DNA from: Ifrita kowaldi | Lineage: Eukaryota; Chordata; Aves; Passeriformes; Cinclosomatidae | Assembly (NCBI GenBank): GCA_013398055.1 | Contig: VZRS01001725.1 | Location: 97,953-161,952 of the forward strand | Length of the DNA stretch: 64,000 nucleotides | Reading direction: 5' to 3' | Shown here: piece after piece, positions 23,953 to 36,362 of the stretch | How the letters are laid out: the number at the start of each line of letters is the position of its first letter | Numbering within the stretch: position 1 is the stretch's first letter | Made by a program: the position numbers and the translations under genes | The notes under the pieces: generated by a model | Database searches by the model: none | The model's input: the letters and a program-made list of their open reading frames with translations, nothing else | Told to the model about the DNA's origin: nothing

Positions 23953-24449
23953 GATTGGTTTGGATTGAGAGGGACACTCAGTGGCCACCTAGTTCAAAAC
24001 TCTGCAGTTAGCATCATTTCAACATCTTCAAATAGCTCAGGTTGCTCAGGGCCCTATCCAACATGACTTTGAATATTCGCAGAGATGAGGCACCCACCTC
24101 GTCTCTGGGCAACCTTGACAGCCCCAGCTCTTTCAGCCTTTGCTCACAGAGAAGTGGTACCGCCCTCTGATCATATTTTCTGTCCTTTCCCCAGACATGC
24201 TCCAACAGACCAATGCCATCCCAGTCCTGAGAAGTCCAGACCTGGATGCAGCACTCTGGGTGAGGTCTCATCAAGCTGGAGCGGACGGGCAGAATCCCCT
24301 CCTCACCCTGCTGCCCAAACTGCTCTGGATGAATCCCAGGACAGGTTGGACTTTCTGGGCTGTGGTCATCCACCAACACCTGCATGTCCCTCTTTAGCAG
24401 TGCTGCTCCCGATCTGTTAATCCCACAGCGTTTACTGATACTGAGGATT
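23953..24449 (-). mobile_element. CR1 LINE copy, 5'-truncated and internally deleted
   Basis: On plus the antisense landmarks of avian CR1 follow in order: GGTTGCTCAGGGCCCTATCC near 24,040-24,058, the GATGAGGCACCCACC and CTCTGGGCAAC segments, AGCCCCAGCTCTTTCAGCC near 24,120, CTCTGATCATATTTTCTGTCC near 24,165-24,185, CTCCAACAGACCAATG, GGATGCAGCACTCTGGGTGA near 24,244-24,263, and ACTGATACTGAGGATT at 24,434-24,449. The element is therefore on minus. The usual 150-200 bases between GGGCAAC and the AGCCCCAGCTC segment are missing at about 24,115, an internal deletion. The 123-codon minus frame is not the CR1 reverse transcriptase. The right part of the element lies inside the N-joined duplication. 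Confidence 0.9.
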
Positions 24450-24674
24450 CAATAAGTTAGATTAAGCAAGAAAATTAGATGCCCTAACACCTTCAAAGTC
24501 TCTGAAGGCCCTCTGAAAAGAGTTTTGCCATCTTTTCTCAAGAAGCAAAGTGAAACTAGAGAGAATGAGTTTCCTGCAGATGTTGCTGCTATACAGTTTA
24601 AACACTAGCTGACAAGGCTGTAAGAGGGCCCTGAAAAGTGTTCTCTGCATCTTGTGCTTGAACCTGCATTGCAC
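24060..24674. repeat. Left copy of 615-bp direct duplication
   Basis: The segment starts inside the CR1 copy and ends in unique DNA at the word CCTGCATTGCAC. It recurs at a constant offset of 616 bases, and I see no difference wherever I compared the two copies. The identical translated frames (111 and 85 codons on plus) in the two copies support near-perfect identity. Confidence 0.9.
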
Positions 24675-24675
24675 N
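24675..24675. other. Ambiguous base / assembly join
   Basis: A single N sits exactly between the end of the left copy and the start of the right copy. This is what results when two contigs with overlapping ends are placed side by side rather than merged. Confidence 0.9.
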
Positions 24676-25065
24676 AACATGACTTTGAATATTCGCAGAG
24701 ATGAGGCACCCACCTCGTCTCTGGGCAACCTTGACAGCCCCAGCTCTTTCAGCCTTTGCTCACAGAGAAGTGGTACCGCCCTCTGATCATATTTTCTGTC
24801 CTTTCCCCAGACATGCTCCAACAGACCAATGCCATCCCAGTCCTGAGAAGTCCAGACCTGGATGCAGCACTCTGGGTGAGGTCTCATCAAGCTGGAGCGG
24901 ACGGGCAGAATCCCCTCCTCACCCTGCTGCCCAAACTGCTCTGGATGAATCCCAGGACAGGTTGGACTTTCTGGGCTGTGGTCATCCACCAACACCTGCA
25001 TGTCCCTCTTTAGCAGTGCTGCTCCCGATCTGTTAATCCCACAGCGTTTACTGATACTGAGGATT
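24676..25065 (-). mobile_element. CR1 fragment repeated within the right copy
   Basis: This is the part of the CR1 element from the GACTTTGAATATTCGC segment to ACTGATACTGAGGATT, repeated because it lies within the duplicated block. Its 3'-terminal portion is missing here. It should not be counted as a second insertion. Confidence 0.85.
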
Positions 25066-25290
25066 CAATAAGTTAGATTAAGCAAGAAAATTAGATGCCC
25101 TAACACCTTCAAAGTCTCTGAAGGCCCTCTGAAAAGAGTTTTGCCATCTTTTCTCAAGAAGCAAAGTGAAACTAGAGAGAATGAGTTTCCTGCAGATGTT
25201 GCTGCTATACAGTTTAAACACTAGCTGACAAGGCTGTAAGAGGGCCCTGAAAAGTGTTCTCTGCATCTTGTGCTTGAACCTGCATTGCAC
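24676..25290. repeat. Right copy of 615-bp direct duplication
   Basis: It begins with AACATGACTTTGAATATTCG, as the left copy does at 24060, and runs to the same terminal word at 25290, after which the sequence continues into new DNA. A minus frame of 179 codons (24462-25001) spans the N and is an artefact of the join. Confidence 0.9.
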
Positions 25291-26149
25291 CAGGGACTCT
25301 CTGAACTACTTACTGCCTTTCTGTGGACAGGCTTACCTACCTGTCTGTGGACAGTTCCAAGAAAAATCAGATTTGTCTTTGGTAAACAGTACAGGTAAAC
25401 ATAAATTCTGGCAAAATTTTTAGTTAGACTGGTTGAGGGAACTGATGAAAACAAGAAAGCTTTTGGGTGCAGAACCTCTTCTTCACACTACAAAATTTCT
25501 TTTTCCAGCTGATCCAAGGAAAACTGTTCCCCCTCTGAGTAAATTTTGCCTCGCTGACTTCTTCAGGCCATGCTGCCTGCAAGAATATAATTAGCCAAAA
25601 GCCAAACCAACCCCCATTCTGGGTAAAAAAGACAGCCTGACTGAAAACTAGGTGTACTGTAAATTTATAGCAATCTCTACTATCACTGATGTTTTACAAT
25701 TTCTCTACTGTCTATCTGTTTAGGGAACATGGTGGGCATAGAAGTGTGAATTCAGAGATTAGGACAAGCATTTTTTCCACCTTCCTCTCAAGCATGTTTT
25801 ATGTAATACATCCTCAATCTTTTATTTTGCTTAAGTAAACACTGGGCTCCAAGACATGTTTGATTGCCAGTTGGAAACTTCACCATCCTACATATAAACA
25901 CATCAATAATCTTTTAGTTTAAATTCTACATAAAGTCATAATTATACACCAACCCTAGAACTTTCCAGTCAGTTTAATATCTCCTTAATGGAGATAGGTG
26001 AAATAACAGATGCTTGTCAGTGGTGGGATATGTACAAAAAATATGTACAGAAATCATCCTAACACTTATAAGGGACATGCAAGGCAATATGACTTAAGAA
26101 AATAAACCCCCAAATGAATAGTCACATTAAAACACCAGCATAGTGTATC
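25291..26149. other. AT-rich non-coding DNA
   Basis: Nothing is recognised. A minus frame at 25221-25454 partly lies in the duplicated block and is not gene-like. Confidence 0.5.
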
Positions 26150-26260
26150 TATATCTGTAAAAAATATATGTGTATACACATATATAGACATATATGTATG
26201 TGCATGTTCATGTATACCACTGTGTCTTTATATATACATTTATTATGTGTATACATCCTG
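26150..26260. repeat. TA/TG-rich alternating tract
   Basis: Degenerate ATATAT, TGTATA and TGTG units fill about 100 bases. The core 26164-26185 is a perfect 22-bp palindrome centred on GTGTATACAC. Alternating purine-pyrimidine tracts of this kind can extrude as cruciforms when supercoiled. Confidence 0.8.
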
Positions 26261-28663
26261 ATATAGGCCAGATATTTCTGCTTTTCCTCATAAAACCCAG
26301 TTCTTCTATTCAATAGCAGTTAAGGAAGGAAAGGTTTTCAGAGAAGTTTTTAATCCTGAATCTGAACCCTTTTTCTCCTTCCTCCAGCTCTTCTACCATA
26401 GATAACAAGAGATGTACATGTCTTTAAGAACTCTCCAGGTAGCTGACAGTCAGGGCTTTCAAGCTGCTCTCTTCGTGTCCTAGAGTTGGTGTGTGACTTT
26501 TCCTGTCTCTCTTGTCACCTGAACACCAATTTTACTTTTTTGTTCTGATGAATTTCAACCACTTGTGAATAGGATTTTGCCCTTCTGTGATCTTCTCAAT
26601 TACCCCTCCCTCCCTCTGCCCCTCCCATTTTATAGCAAACCTCTCTGCAGTATTTGAAGCCATTGACACACTGTTTCAGCACATATTCACTTCTCTGCAC
26701 AGAAAATCCCTTTGGGTCAAGAGTAAGCCCCACTGTTTCTTTTTTATACCAAAGAGGATTTTTAAACTCTGCAGAAACTCTGCAATTTCTGAAGCAAGGG
26801 CATAAAAAAAATGTTCACTGCTTTCTGTGGAAAGTCCAAATGTGAAAGAATATGACTCTTGGATGTTCTGAATGTGGTTTTCCTACATGTTTTAAAACTC
26901 TTCATACATAATAAAGCAAAATACAAGATGTATGTATTCACCATTATTCCTAATGAACTTCTATTTTTACAAGGCTGGGATGAAACACTGAAGAATTTGA
27001 AATCTGCAATAGAAGACCATGTAAAGTTATGTTACCATTTCAGTTTGTTTTCTTTTTGTAATTGAGAGTGACTTTAGAAGAAAACTTCTATCTCCATTGT
27101 GCTCACAATTTATGATTCACATATACCTGTCAGAAGAACAGCAACAAAATGTTTGTTGGCACTAATAACAAACTATAGTATCAGTTTTATAGCAAATGTA
27201 CATATTATCTGCATCTCTGTGTAGAATATAAAATGACAAGGATAAGGTTTATCGGACTGCCCTTTCTTCATATTTAAGTGGATGGTAAACTACGCATCAA
27301 ACTGTGAACTCTTTACTTGTAGTTACTGAGGCAAACAGCACAGTCAAGGCCAGCTCAGTTACTCTCACGAGTAATGACTTACTCATTCTAGTTCATAAAT
27401 AATTGACGTCTACTACCTTGGAGCTTCTCTCTGCACTTGGTAAAAATTGTCGCATTTCAGGCAAAATAAATGGGGATACGAATGTTTTTTGGCAAAGATG
27501 ATGATGCCCTTCACAAGTCAGGATAGCTACAAATGGCACATACTGTGGAATTCTGAGGAAGGCCAGGCAGGAGTTAGGTTTTTTTGCATTTTGATGCATT
27601 TCTACCCTACATAAAGAAAGTAACATTTCCTTCTGATTCTAACTTTGCTTTCAAAGACATTGGCTAACATTTTCAATCTGATATTCTTAGCACATCTTGA
27701 ACTCTAGCCAATTGTTTGACAAAGGAGTAAAGACATAAACAGCAGGTACCCTACCTTCTCCTATTACACAAGAGAGAACCTTCAGTTAAGCAAACAAAGT
27801 ATTTTTATGATCTACAAATTATGGATCCAGTAAGACGGGGCTTCGTGAGATACAAAACACAGCATAAGTGAATAAGAGTGAAATGGTTCATCAAATAAAT
27901 GAGCTTTGATTGATTTTTCTGATCTTGCAGCTCCTAGACAAGGACTTGGAAATTCTGAATTAATTCCTAGTATATTCTCTGAATTCTAGCTCATCAATAG
28001 CATTTTCAGTCTTCTTGCCTGCAAGTATAGATTAAGGACCTTTTCTTTGAGCTCTATCTCACGCTGTTGAAAATCTTGCCAGTCAAATGAAATACCTTTA
28101 AATAAATTTACCTCCAACAATAAGTGTAACTTTAATTTCTATCAGTTTTGCAACCTAAGCTTGTTTTGCAGATGAATTTATATCTTCCCATCACAATAAA
28201 TATTTTCTATATAAGACATATTTACATCTTTTGGATTAGACTTCTTGTTGAAGGATTATTTTCCAGGAATCATGAAACATAGATTTATAGAATACACAAT
28301 GTATATTGTGAATTAAATAGGTGTGAAAGGAAAGAATCTAATATTCTACTGAAACTCATGAGTCAGTCTATATTGAGCTAGAAGCTGAGCATTTAAATGA
28401 AAGCACAGGAATGTTCATCTTCTTTCTACCAGAGGTGATCTTGGTCTTTCCTTTAGTTTGTCCACATCTCTGATAAGAGAGCCAGCAGGAGTTTTACTAT
28501 TTCTAGGCCAACAGCAAAGGAAATAGAAATATCATAACTGCTGCCCTGTATGTGATAGTTAATTTGAAATGCTACATTTCAGATCCCCACACTGATCTTT
28601 AAATTGCTATTGCCACTGTATGAGACAATAAAAATATCTGTAGGTCTATATTAGATGAAAGGT
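26261..28663. other. AT-rich non-coding DNA
   Basis: The stretch around 26,340-26,650 is pyrimidine-rich. Short frames on both strands are unrecognised. I see no repeat that I can name. Confidence 0.45.
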
Positions 28664-28806
28664 AGGAGAGAAAAAGAAAGAAAGAGAAAGAAAGAAAGAA
28701 AGAGAGAAAGAGAGAAAGAAAGAAAAAGAAAGAAAGAGAAAGAAAGAAAGAAAAAGAAAAAAGAAAAGAAAAAAGAAAGAAAAGAATAAGAAAAAGAAAG
28801 AAAAAA
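28664..28806. repeat. Polypurine (GAAA/GA)n tract
   Basis: Bases 28664-28786 are 123 purines without a break; one T at 28787 is followed by 19 more purines. Units are mostly GAAA with GAGA and GAAAAA variants. Homopurine-homopyrimidine DNA of this length can form intramolecular triplexes and is a frequent length-variable site. The minus frame 28646-28981 encodes phenylalanine/serine/leucine runs from it and is not a gene. Confidence 0.95.
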
Positions 28807-31800
28807 TTACTGCAGACAACATGAAGGTACAGGGTAAGAGGGATAAAGGCTTTTGCTCACTTCTTTGTTTTAACTCTGTGAAATTGATGGACTTTTTATT
28901 TATCAAGCAGAAAATTTTCTTGCTTGTTAGATGTTTGTTGTTAAACAGATTAATCTTAATCTGTTTTCTAATTTTTTTCATCTGAGAGCCTTGCCAGTGT
29001 CTGAGAAGTCTTCTTCCTTCCGTATTTCAGTAGGACACAAATCACAAAAAGCTGTCCTTGATAAAGTGGTGAGTTTCCATGTCCTAGGCAAAAACTTCAT
29101 CCTTTAGATGTGCTGTTGGGCTGACAGTTTTTTCTTTCTTCTTGTAGTAGTTATTCTTACGAGCAACTCCTGTGTAGCTACGCCTTAATATACATTATTA
29201 CGCTGCTAATATTTTCACAGTGAAGGCTTATGATATGCTGCTACAGGTTAATGTTTTTCTGTGGTTCTCAGTCTGCTGTCTTCTTAAGTCAACCTATTAA
29301 TAACTTGAAACTGACTCTGTAGGCGAAGAGGTACTGTGCAGCATTTGGAAATACATGAATTACTGGTAGAGTTACATGAAATATGTGAGTTGCAGCAGCA
29401 GGAAGGGCAACAGGGATGTGAAATGCTGAGCTGATGCTTAAAATTCTTCTGGCACTTTCCTTCACCAAAACATATCCATTCCCAGTTGTTACATTGCATG
29501 GTTTTGCACACTGTCTTGGTAGTTCCTGTGCATTTTGACAGAGCTCAGCATGATGTTATCAGAAAACTTTTTATATAGCAATATGTTTTAAATGTACAAG
29601 TAATAGATCTAATCATGACAAAAGTATGGCTCAAGGAAACATTAAATATAGGAGTGACATGGTTGGTTTGGCACAACCACGGTCGCAGGACTCTAAGAAG
29701 AGGTCTGTCACGTGGTGCTACAGTCAGTTTGAAGATCATGATACTTATTTTGTTTACTTAGTGTATATTTAGAGTATATATTATGAGGATGCTTTTTTTG
29801 GATGTTTATCACATTTTTCTGATATATTTAATATATTTCGGAGAATTACTGCTACAGGTTGATTGGACTCATTAAGGAAGAGAAAGTGGGCACATGAAAG
29901 CTGCAAAGTTTAGTAGAAAGAATTGATAGTAACCTGGGAAAGGAAGAGTGCATGTGGGGGAGCATGAATAAATGTTGATGCCATAATTTCTACAGATATT
30001 TATTGATTGCAGGGGAGAAGCTGGGATTAATTCACTGTTGTTTGCTCTGAAGAATTCATGGAAATCATAATCCGAAGAAGTATGGTTCTTGATAGATTAT
30101 TTTCCATGTAAATTTCTGCACAGGCTAAAATGTTCAGTGTTAAGTGGCATATTTATTTGCAGCAAATTTATCTTTACGAAGAATTGCAAAGGCTTCTTTA
30201 AAAGTGACAGAAATGTCATGCATGAACATGACATTGCCTTAGAGTAAACCGTATGGTTTCTGTAAGTCAGCACATTTTGACATGGAGAGTTCAGCTGGAG
30301 CTGACTAGTACAAGTTATTTGATATGACACCATTTCTTTTCCTGTGTGTGCTCTGTTCTCTCAATCTGGTGAATATATTTGAATAATATGTTTCTGAGAT
30401 AGTTTGGTAGGAGCTAAATGTATTTTATAAAAGAAAGGCGTCTCCAGGTGCTTAGATCACCAGTGAAACAACAGGACTAAGAAGAAACAAAGTTTTCTCA
30501 GATATCGAGATGTATAACAGGACACTTGTGATTCTGAACAAAGTTTATTGGGAGTTTGCCTTTCTCTTGAATGAGATCAGAATTCAGTTTAAAAATGTAA
30601 ATGTTGTACAAGAGAGCAGTATTGCATCTACAGATGCAGCTCCTCAATACCTCCTTCCTTCAACCTGTTGGTCGTATTTTTAAGAAAAAAGCAACAATAA
30701 ATAGCAAGTCATCTTTTAAAGGCCAACAGAATAATTTAAACTATTTTTCCTGGTAACAGTGTTCAAAATAGAATATTAGGATCAGAATATCAAAGCCACA
30801 TAAAAACAAAAGATATAATATAATAGAAATGTTTATTTCTCTTAAAACTCCAACAGCTGTATGACTTTTCTGAAGATTAGTTACATGGACACACCATTTT
30901 AAGAGAGTGCTTTTGTTTTCTCCTAAATTTTCTTCTTGAAACAAGAGATAATGGATTTAATTGATGTCTACTATTGATGTCAGCCAGAGCTATCAATTGT
31001 TAGTCAAGAGTTTTTAGTTATCATCTCTGACCTCCTTTTCTTGTTTGATGCATTGTCTTTGAAAGGATGACATAAACTTTAAAATACACACTTAATACTG
31101 ACCATTATTTTAAGAGTGGACAGTGGTTGTAAGTAGATAGAAGCACTCTCTTGTACCCAGCTTATTTTGCAAAGAACTTCATACTCATCTACTGTAATTA
31201 GAATATAGTGTAGTATTTTCTTGCCGTTGTGATTAGAGTGACTAGGGTAAGATATTTCAATTGTCTGCACTCTGCATGGTTCAAGAAAGCACATCCGTAA
31301 ATATTTTCATCTTCACTAGCTCAAGAATAAAGTGTGATTCAATACTGGAGATTCAGATGTGGGTTCTTTAAGCATGGTGTTAGGGACTTAGATTAAAAAT
31401 TTGAAGGACCAGTAATTGAGGTAGCATTTAACTTAATGGAGCTGATGAAGAATAAGGCAGAGAGAATGTTTAGTAAGTGTAAAACTTTATGGCATTCTTT
31501 TAGAGTTGACAGGAAAATGTTTCTCTGAGAGCCCTGATAATGAAGTTCCTTTCAGCATTGATGTTTACAGTCCCTGTTTTATTATTTATGTGATAACTCA
31601 CAAGATAATTATTCATCACAAAATCCCTATTAATTCTTAATGCTTTGCGCTGTGGGTACAATAAATATGGTGTATCTATTGGGCTGATTTTAAATCCATG
31701 CAAGAGTAATGAAGAGAGCATTTAATAACAATAAGTAGGTTAGCAATAGCATTAACTCATCAGAAGGACTTCCATCACCTCAAGTTGTTACAAGCAGTGA

Positions 31801-32359
31801 AAAAGAAAAGATGGAACTGGATGTAGTATTTCAAGTCTGAGTTAATTCCACTGACTTTAATGGTCCCTTGGGCCAAATGAATTATTAGTGAGGTAAGAGC
31901 AAATGAAAAAGATCCAGAACACTACAAAAGTTGCCCCACTTGAGATAATACATTATCTTTCATTCACCAGGAGGTATTATGCTGTGGAGACAAGTAATTG
32001 GTTTTGCACATCCACTTTCTCTTCCCTTTCTCATGAGTGTTTTGGGACAGAATACTTCTGCTTTGCTTCTGTTGACAGCCTGCTTTTATTTTCTTTTGAT
32101 GATCATAATAATTTTATTCAATTTCATTAGTCCAAGTCAAGCCCTTAAGAATACAGAGCTTTGTGTGCTTGTACAATAATGGGATGCAAAACTCTGCCTT
32201 AAAATATCTTTTTCAAGTTGTCATTCTGCTCTTCTCTGATGTAGATGGGAAAACCCATTCTGAAATTTTTGAAAAGAAATTTTGAACTGGATGCTATGGA
32301 ATAAACAAGCTTATGGACCATAACATTCTATGAACAGTATTTAGTGGTTTCAGAGTTGC
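28807..32359. other. AT-rich non-coding DNA
   Basis: There is no supportable gene. Around 31,830-31,890 the words CCACTGACTTTAATGG and GGGCCAAATGA resemble a fragment seen in very old amniote interspersed repeats, but the match is too short to name. Confidence 0.4.
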
Positions 32360-32430
32360 AATGATAGTGCTGAATCGATTGATGATCTTAAATGTCTCTT
32401 TTCCAGCCTTGTTTGTTCTATGATTTTATA
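32360..32430 (+). mobile_element. CR1 3'-end fragment
   Basis: The words TTGATGATCTTAAATGTCTC and TTTTCCAGCCTTGTTTG, followed by TTCTATGATTTTAT at 32416-32429, match the extreme 3' end of avian CR1 in sense orientation, including a decayed version of its terminal ATTCTATGATTCTAT repeat. CR1 insertions are usually 5'-truncated, which explains the short length. The left border is uncertain. Confidence 0.8.
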
Positions 32431-35400
32431 TCTCATAAACATAGCCATCTGTCCTAGCAAGGTGTTTCTCCATTCTATGTATGAGACTCACATCTCTTCT
32501 AATGATTGATTGTTGAATATTCTACCAGAATAATTTTCTGACCATATTTGATACACATAAGGATGATTACTTAAATTAGTTTAAATATTTTAAAATTTGC
32601 TGCAATAGAGCTGACAGATTTTTTTTCTTTTTAATAGTAATCCTCTGCTTATTTTCTTTTTTCCTTTCTCTGCAGATGTACCACCTTGGTCAAGGGTAAT
32701 TACAATTGCCATGTTCCTGTCAAAAAATTACTATTTAGCATTTCCTATTTTGTTGTCCTCACAAACCTGGAAGTACATTACTATGGGATACAGTAGTACT
32801 CATATCAAAACAAAAAAATACTCCCATGCAACTGATGCACTGTGTCTTCTGACTGCAAATATGAAAATTTTTCATCAAGACGAATATCCAGAGTAGAATT
32901 CTACTACAGCCTGTGGCCTGGTGAGCGTGGATTGTTGCATTTACTGTGTCATCCATGAGTAAAAGCTTTTCTCTGAATCTCTAATCATAGAGTGGCCTCT
33001 TACTCCTGCACCCTGTACAGTGACCATCGTTCAACATTGGCATCAAACGACTCTTTCAATCCCAAAAAAAACATTCTATAGCCTTTCCATCTATTTGTTC
33101 TCCTGGAGCAGGTACATCAACAGCTCAGGGAGACAGGAGAAAACAGTTTATCTTCCCTTATCCCACTCCCTTTCTGGCCCAAGAGACCTCTGCAAAAAAT
33201 GCATGCTGAAATTTTCAGAATGGTGGTGAGTCTACAAAAGTTTAGAGAGCTCCACTCTCTGCAGGGAATATGTGTCCTCTGTTGCATCCCTTCTTTGGTC
33301 TCCACACAACTCCTCCTCCTGTGCTGCCTTCCGCTTGGTCCTAGTGGGCAGGTCCTGTGAAATGTGGAATAGTCTTACAGGAGACATAAATGGAAACAGG
33401 AAATGTGTCCCTCTTCAGTATGTCACCTTCTCAGAAAACAGGAGAGCTGTTTTCTCCTGTCAGAAATTTGAGTCTATCAGTTCTTTTTGTCCAGCATCAA
33501 AAACCTATTTATCATCCTTATTGTATAAAAATTCCTCTGTGTAATAAAGTTTATTTCCTTGACCCTGACATTCACTTTTCTCCTCATGATATAGATGTGT
33601 CATATCAGGAAATATATTGATTCCTGTACTTATTTTTAAGTGGAGTTTTCATTATGGTTTTTTAAAATAATTTTTATTTTAAGATGAATATTTGCTATTC
33701 ATTACAATGTCCTGTCTTCAGAAATGAGTGTTCTGCCATACTTGGTTCTTTTTAATATGGAAACTCCAAAGCACTATCTTTTCCCAGACCTGTTATTTTT
33801 TCAGTTTCCCCTCATGAAATCTAGCATTTCAAATACTCCTTTGATCTTCTTACATCTTAGTCCTGGCAAAGAAAAAAATGCCAGTGTTCAGGTGATTGGA
33901 ATTTTCATTTGCATTTTAATGGTCTCTTTTCTAGTGGGTCTACTTATGTATCCCTGAAGAGGTACAAAATAGAGCAATTGTTGTTCAAATGTGACCATTA
34001 AAAAAAAATAATAATAATTCAGAATTGTTGCTGTATGATTTCTTTATAGGCAGATTTCAGATCCTCTCCAAGTTTATTTTATGACTGCTAATGAATTGTA
34101 CATACCAAGAATAAGATTATTTTATAATGCCCCCTTTCTTCCTGCAATGATTTGATGACTTTGCAGAAGCGTTTTTCATTTTGTGAGTTCTTTACAAACA
34201 AATTTAAACTGATTGTGCTTGGTTATTCATAATCTTTTTGTCAGTAATATCTTGACCAGTTAAGTAGCATGAAAGGCTTTCCACCTCTTCATGTGTTGAC
34301 AAACATTTTATGGACAGGAAATAAGCACTTCTGCAATTCTTTATATAAAGAAAGCTGCTTTATTTTTTCTTTCTTGGAGATGACAATTTTTTTACGTGTG
34401 ATCACTTAGATCTTGAGAGGAATAACCAGATGGCAAATTTGCACCAGAATCCATCCTACAGAAAAAGTTGTGAATAGAGATGGGTGGAAAAGAGGGAATG
34501 GAAAACTTCAGAACCTGAATAGTTTTTAATACTAATTACTGAGCCTTAGCTGTTGATTTCCCTATACGCATTGTATTAAGAGTTATCTACTGAGGGAAGT
34601 TATTCCATGGTAAACTGGGGTGCAAATTTACAGTACATTGGTTACTCTGCATTAACTCCCTGTGAGGAAACAGCATGAGGCAACTTGTTTTACCTTAAAA
34701 GTGCCTTGCTTAAAGGTGCTCTTCGTATGGAGGAGTTAGTGGACTGTAAATTCTAACCCAACCTTATTAACATTAAACTGTCTGAATAGATAAAGCCTTA
34801 TTTGTCTGACATTAATTTTCAAGCATCTCTGTACTAAAGACTTGTCATTGTTGGTCTTCTACAGTCACAATTACAAACTCCTTGAGTTCATGCCTGTGTT
34901 TGTACAGCAACTGATGTATCCATTGACTATCAGTGGTCATCCTCCCTACTCATAATGATCCTCACTTGTTATGAAGGACCAAGAGTGAGTCTCATATATA
35001 AAAGAAGTAATAAGTGCTGCACTTTCAGATGTGTTCTTTCAGACAGCAAAATCTTGGTACCAAGCACTTGTGATGTTATCTGCCTGGAAGCCTGAGAGTG
35101 ATCTGCGTTACAAACTAAGCACCCAAACACTTTCAGACTGAGAAAGCTGGCGTTGCAACTTGTCCCTGTCTTAAAATGTAGATCATGAAGAGCACCCATA
35201 CACTTCTAAAAGGGCATGATTGTGATTGTCTATTTTTATTTCCAAAGGAGACTTGGAGTCTCAGTAGGCAGTGAGTCCATTGAGAATGATTGGGTAACAT
35301 TTTTCACTGATTACCAAGACTAATTTTTGAGCAGATAATGAGCTGCGTGAGTGACAAACATTTCTACAGCAGGTATAGTTTCCAGAACTGACATTTTTGA

Positions 35401-36346
35401 GCACTCGAAACTTTTTGCTCTTCAGAGTTGCACAGATTACACATCTCCACAAAGTTTGTCAGTACATGGAACTAAAAATAAATAGGCTAGAGATGGTCTA
35501 AAAATTATTTCAGTGTGAAGGTCTTTTGACAAAGAACTAGTAAAAAGGGAAACAAAACTTTTTTCCCTCTTCTCTCAAAGGAATGGAGATGGGGTTTTCT
35601 GCAAAACAGAACTGATTTTATTTTTGCTGAAAATCCCATGTTCAGTAAAAGTACTTTGGATGAGTGGAAGAAAACAGAACCAGGTGGTGTTTCATGATTG
35701 GGTCTGAATTTAAATAATATTAATGTTTCACAGAAAATAATAGAACAAAAATTTTTCTTGCTTAAAGATTTTTTTTTCCTTGAGGTGTAATGCTAAATAT
35801 CAGTTGCCAAAAGCTATTCAAATATTAATTGACTAACCAGAATATTTTTGCTTTTTTTCTGGTTGACTGTTCTATAAAACTTCCTACATAAAATAGGAAG
35901 TGTTTCAAAAAAAAAGATTAAAAACTATATTCCAGGCCATTGCATTGAAACCCAGGAATGACACATGCTTCAAGCCAGCATGGATCCTGACTCATTGTTT
36001 GTAGCTGAAAAGAACCACATTGGCTTTGTGTCTTAGCAATATCCTAAGAAGGTAACTAATAAGAAATAACTTATATTGGTAACCTCTCTAGAATCACTTT
36101 CATTTTCAGAGAATGCTCTGGGCTTGACGGCTCCAGGAAAGGGCAGGAGCAGACAAAGAGTGTAATATAAGTCTGAACACTGCTTTGCTGGCTCTTTTTT
36201 TTCCTTCTCTGTATCCGTTATAAGTAAAAATAGATTACCATAGATCTTTTAAACCCAGACCAGACATTTGAACTGTCATTTTCACCTCTGATTTCCATCA
36301 AGGTATTTTACAGGCACTCAGTAATGTCCTGTATATCAAGACATAG
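32431..36346. other. Non-coding DNA, slightly GC-richer near 33.0-33.5 kb
   Basis: Between 33,240 and 33,560 overlapping plus frames of 90 and 76 codons are open, followed by TTGTATAAAAAT and AATAAAG at about 33,520-33,550. This is faintly like the TATA and polyadenylation signals of a solitary LTR, but I could not find matching termini. The rest is AT-rich and featureless. Confidence 0.4.
35879..35901. repeat. Perfect 8-bp inverted repeat
   Basis: ACTTCCTA and TAGGAAGT flank a seven-base spacer. Each arm contains an ETS-like core (GGAA on one strand), so this may equally be read as two opposed ETS half-sites or a short hairpin. Confidence 0.5.
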
Positions 36347-36362
36347 AAAAAAAAAAAAAAAA
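36347..36362. repeat. Poly(A)16
   Basis: A run of A residues is followed directly by GGACAGCGCTCAG, a small cluster with several CpGs up to about 36,415. The word GGACAGCGC resembles the right half of the REST/NRSF element, but the left half is absent. Confidence 0.85.

Noticed and set aside
24462..25001. 179-codon minus frame
   Set aside because: It crosses the N at 24675 and joins parts of two duplicate copies, so it is an artefact.
32660..32710. Coding exon after a pyrimidine-rich CTCTGCAG acceptor-like signal
   Set aside because: The acceptor-like tract and a nearby GTAATT donor-like word would bound only about 20 bases, with no recognisable coding content.
33240..33570. Solitary LTR suggested by TATA-like and AATAAA words
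   Set aside because: No matching TG...CA ends or target-site duplication could be identified, and both words are common in AT-rich DNA.
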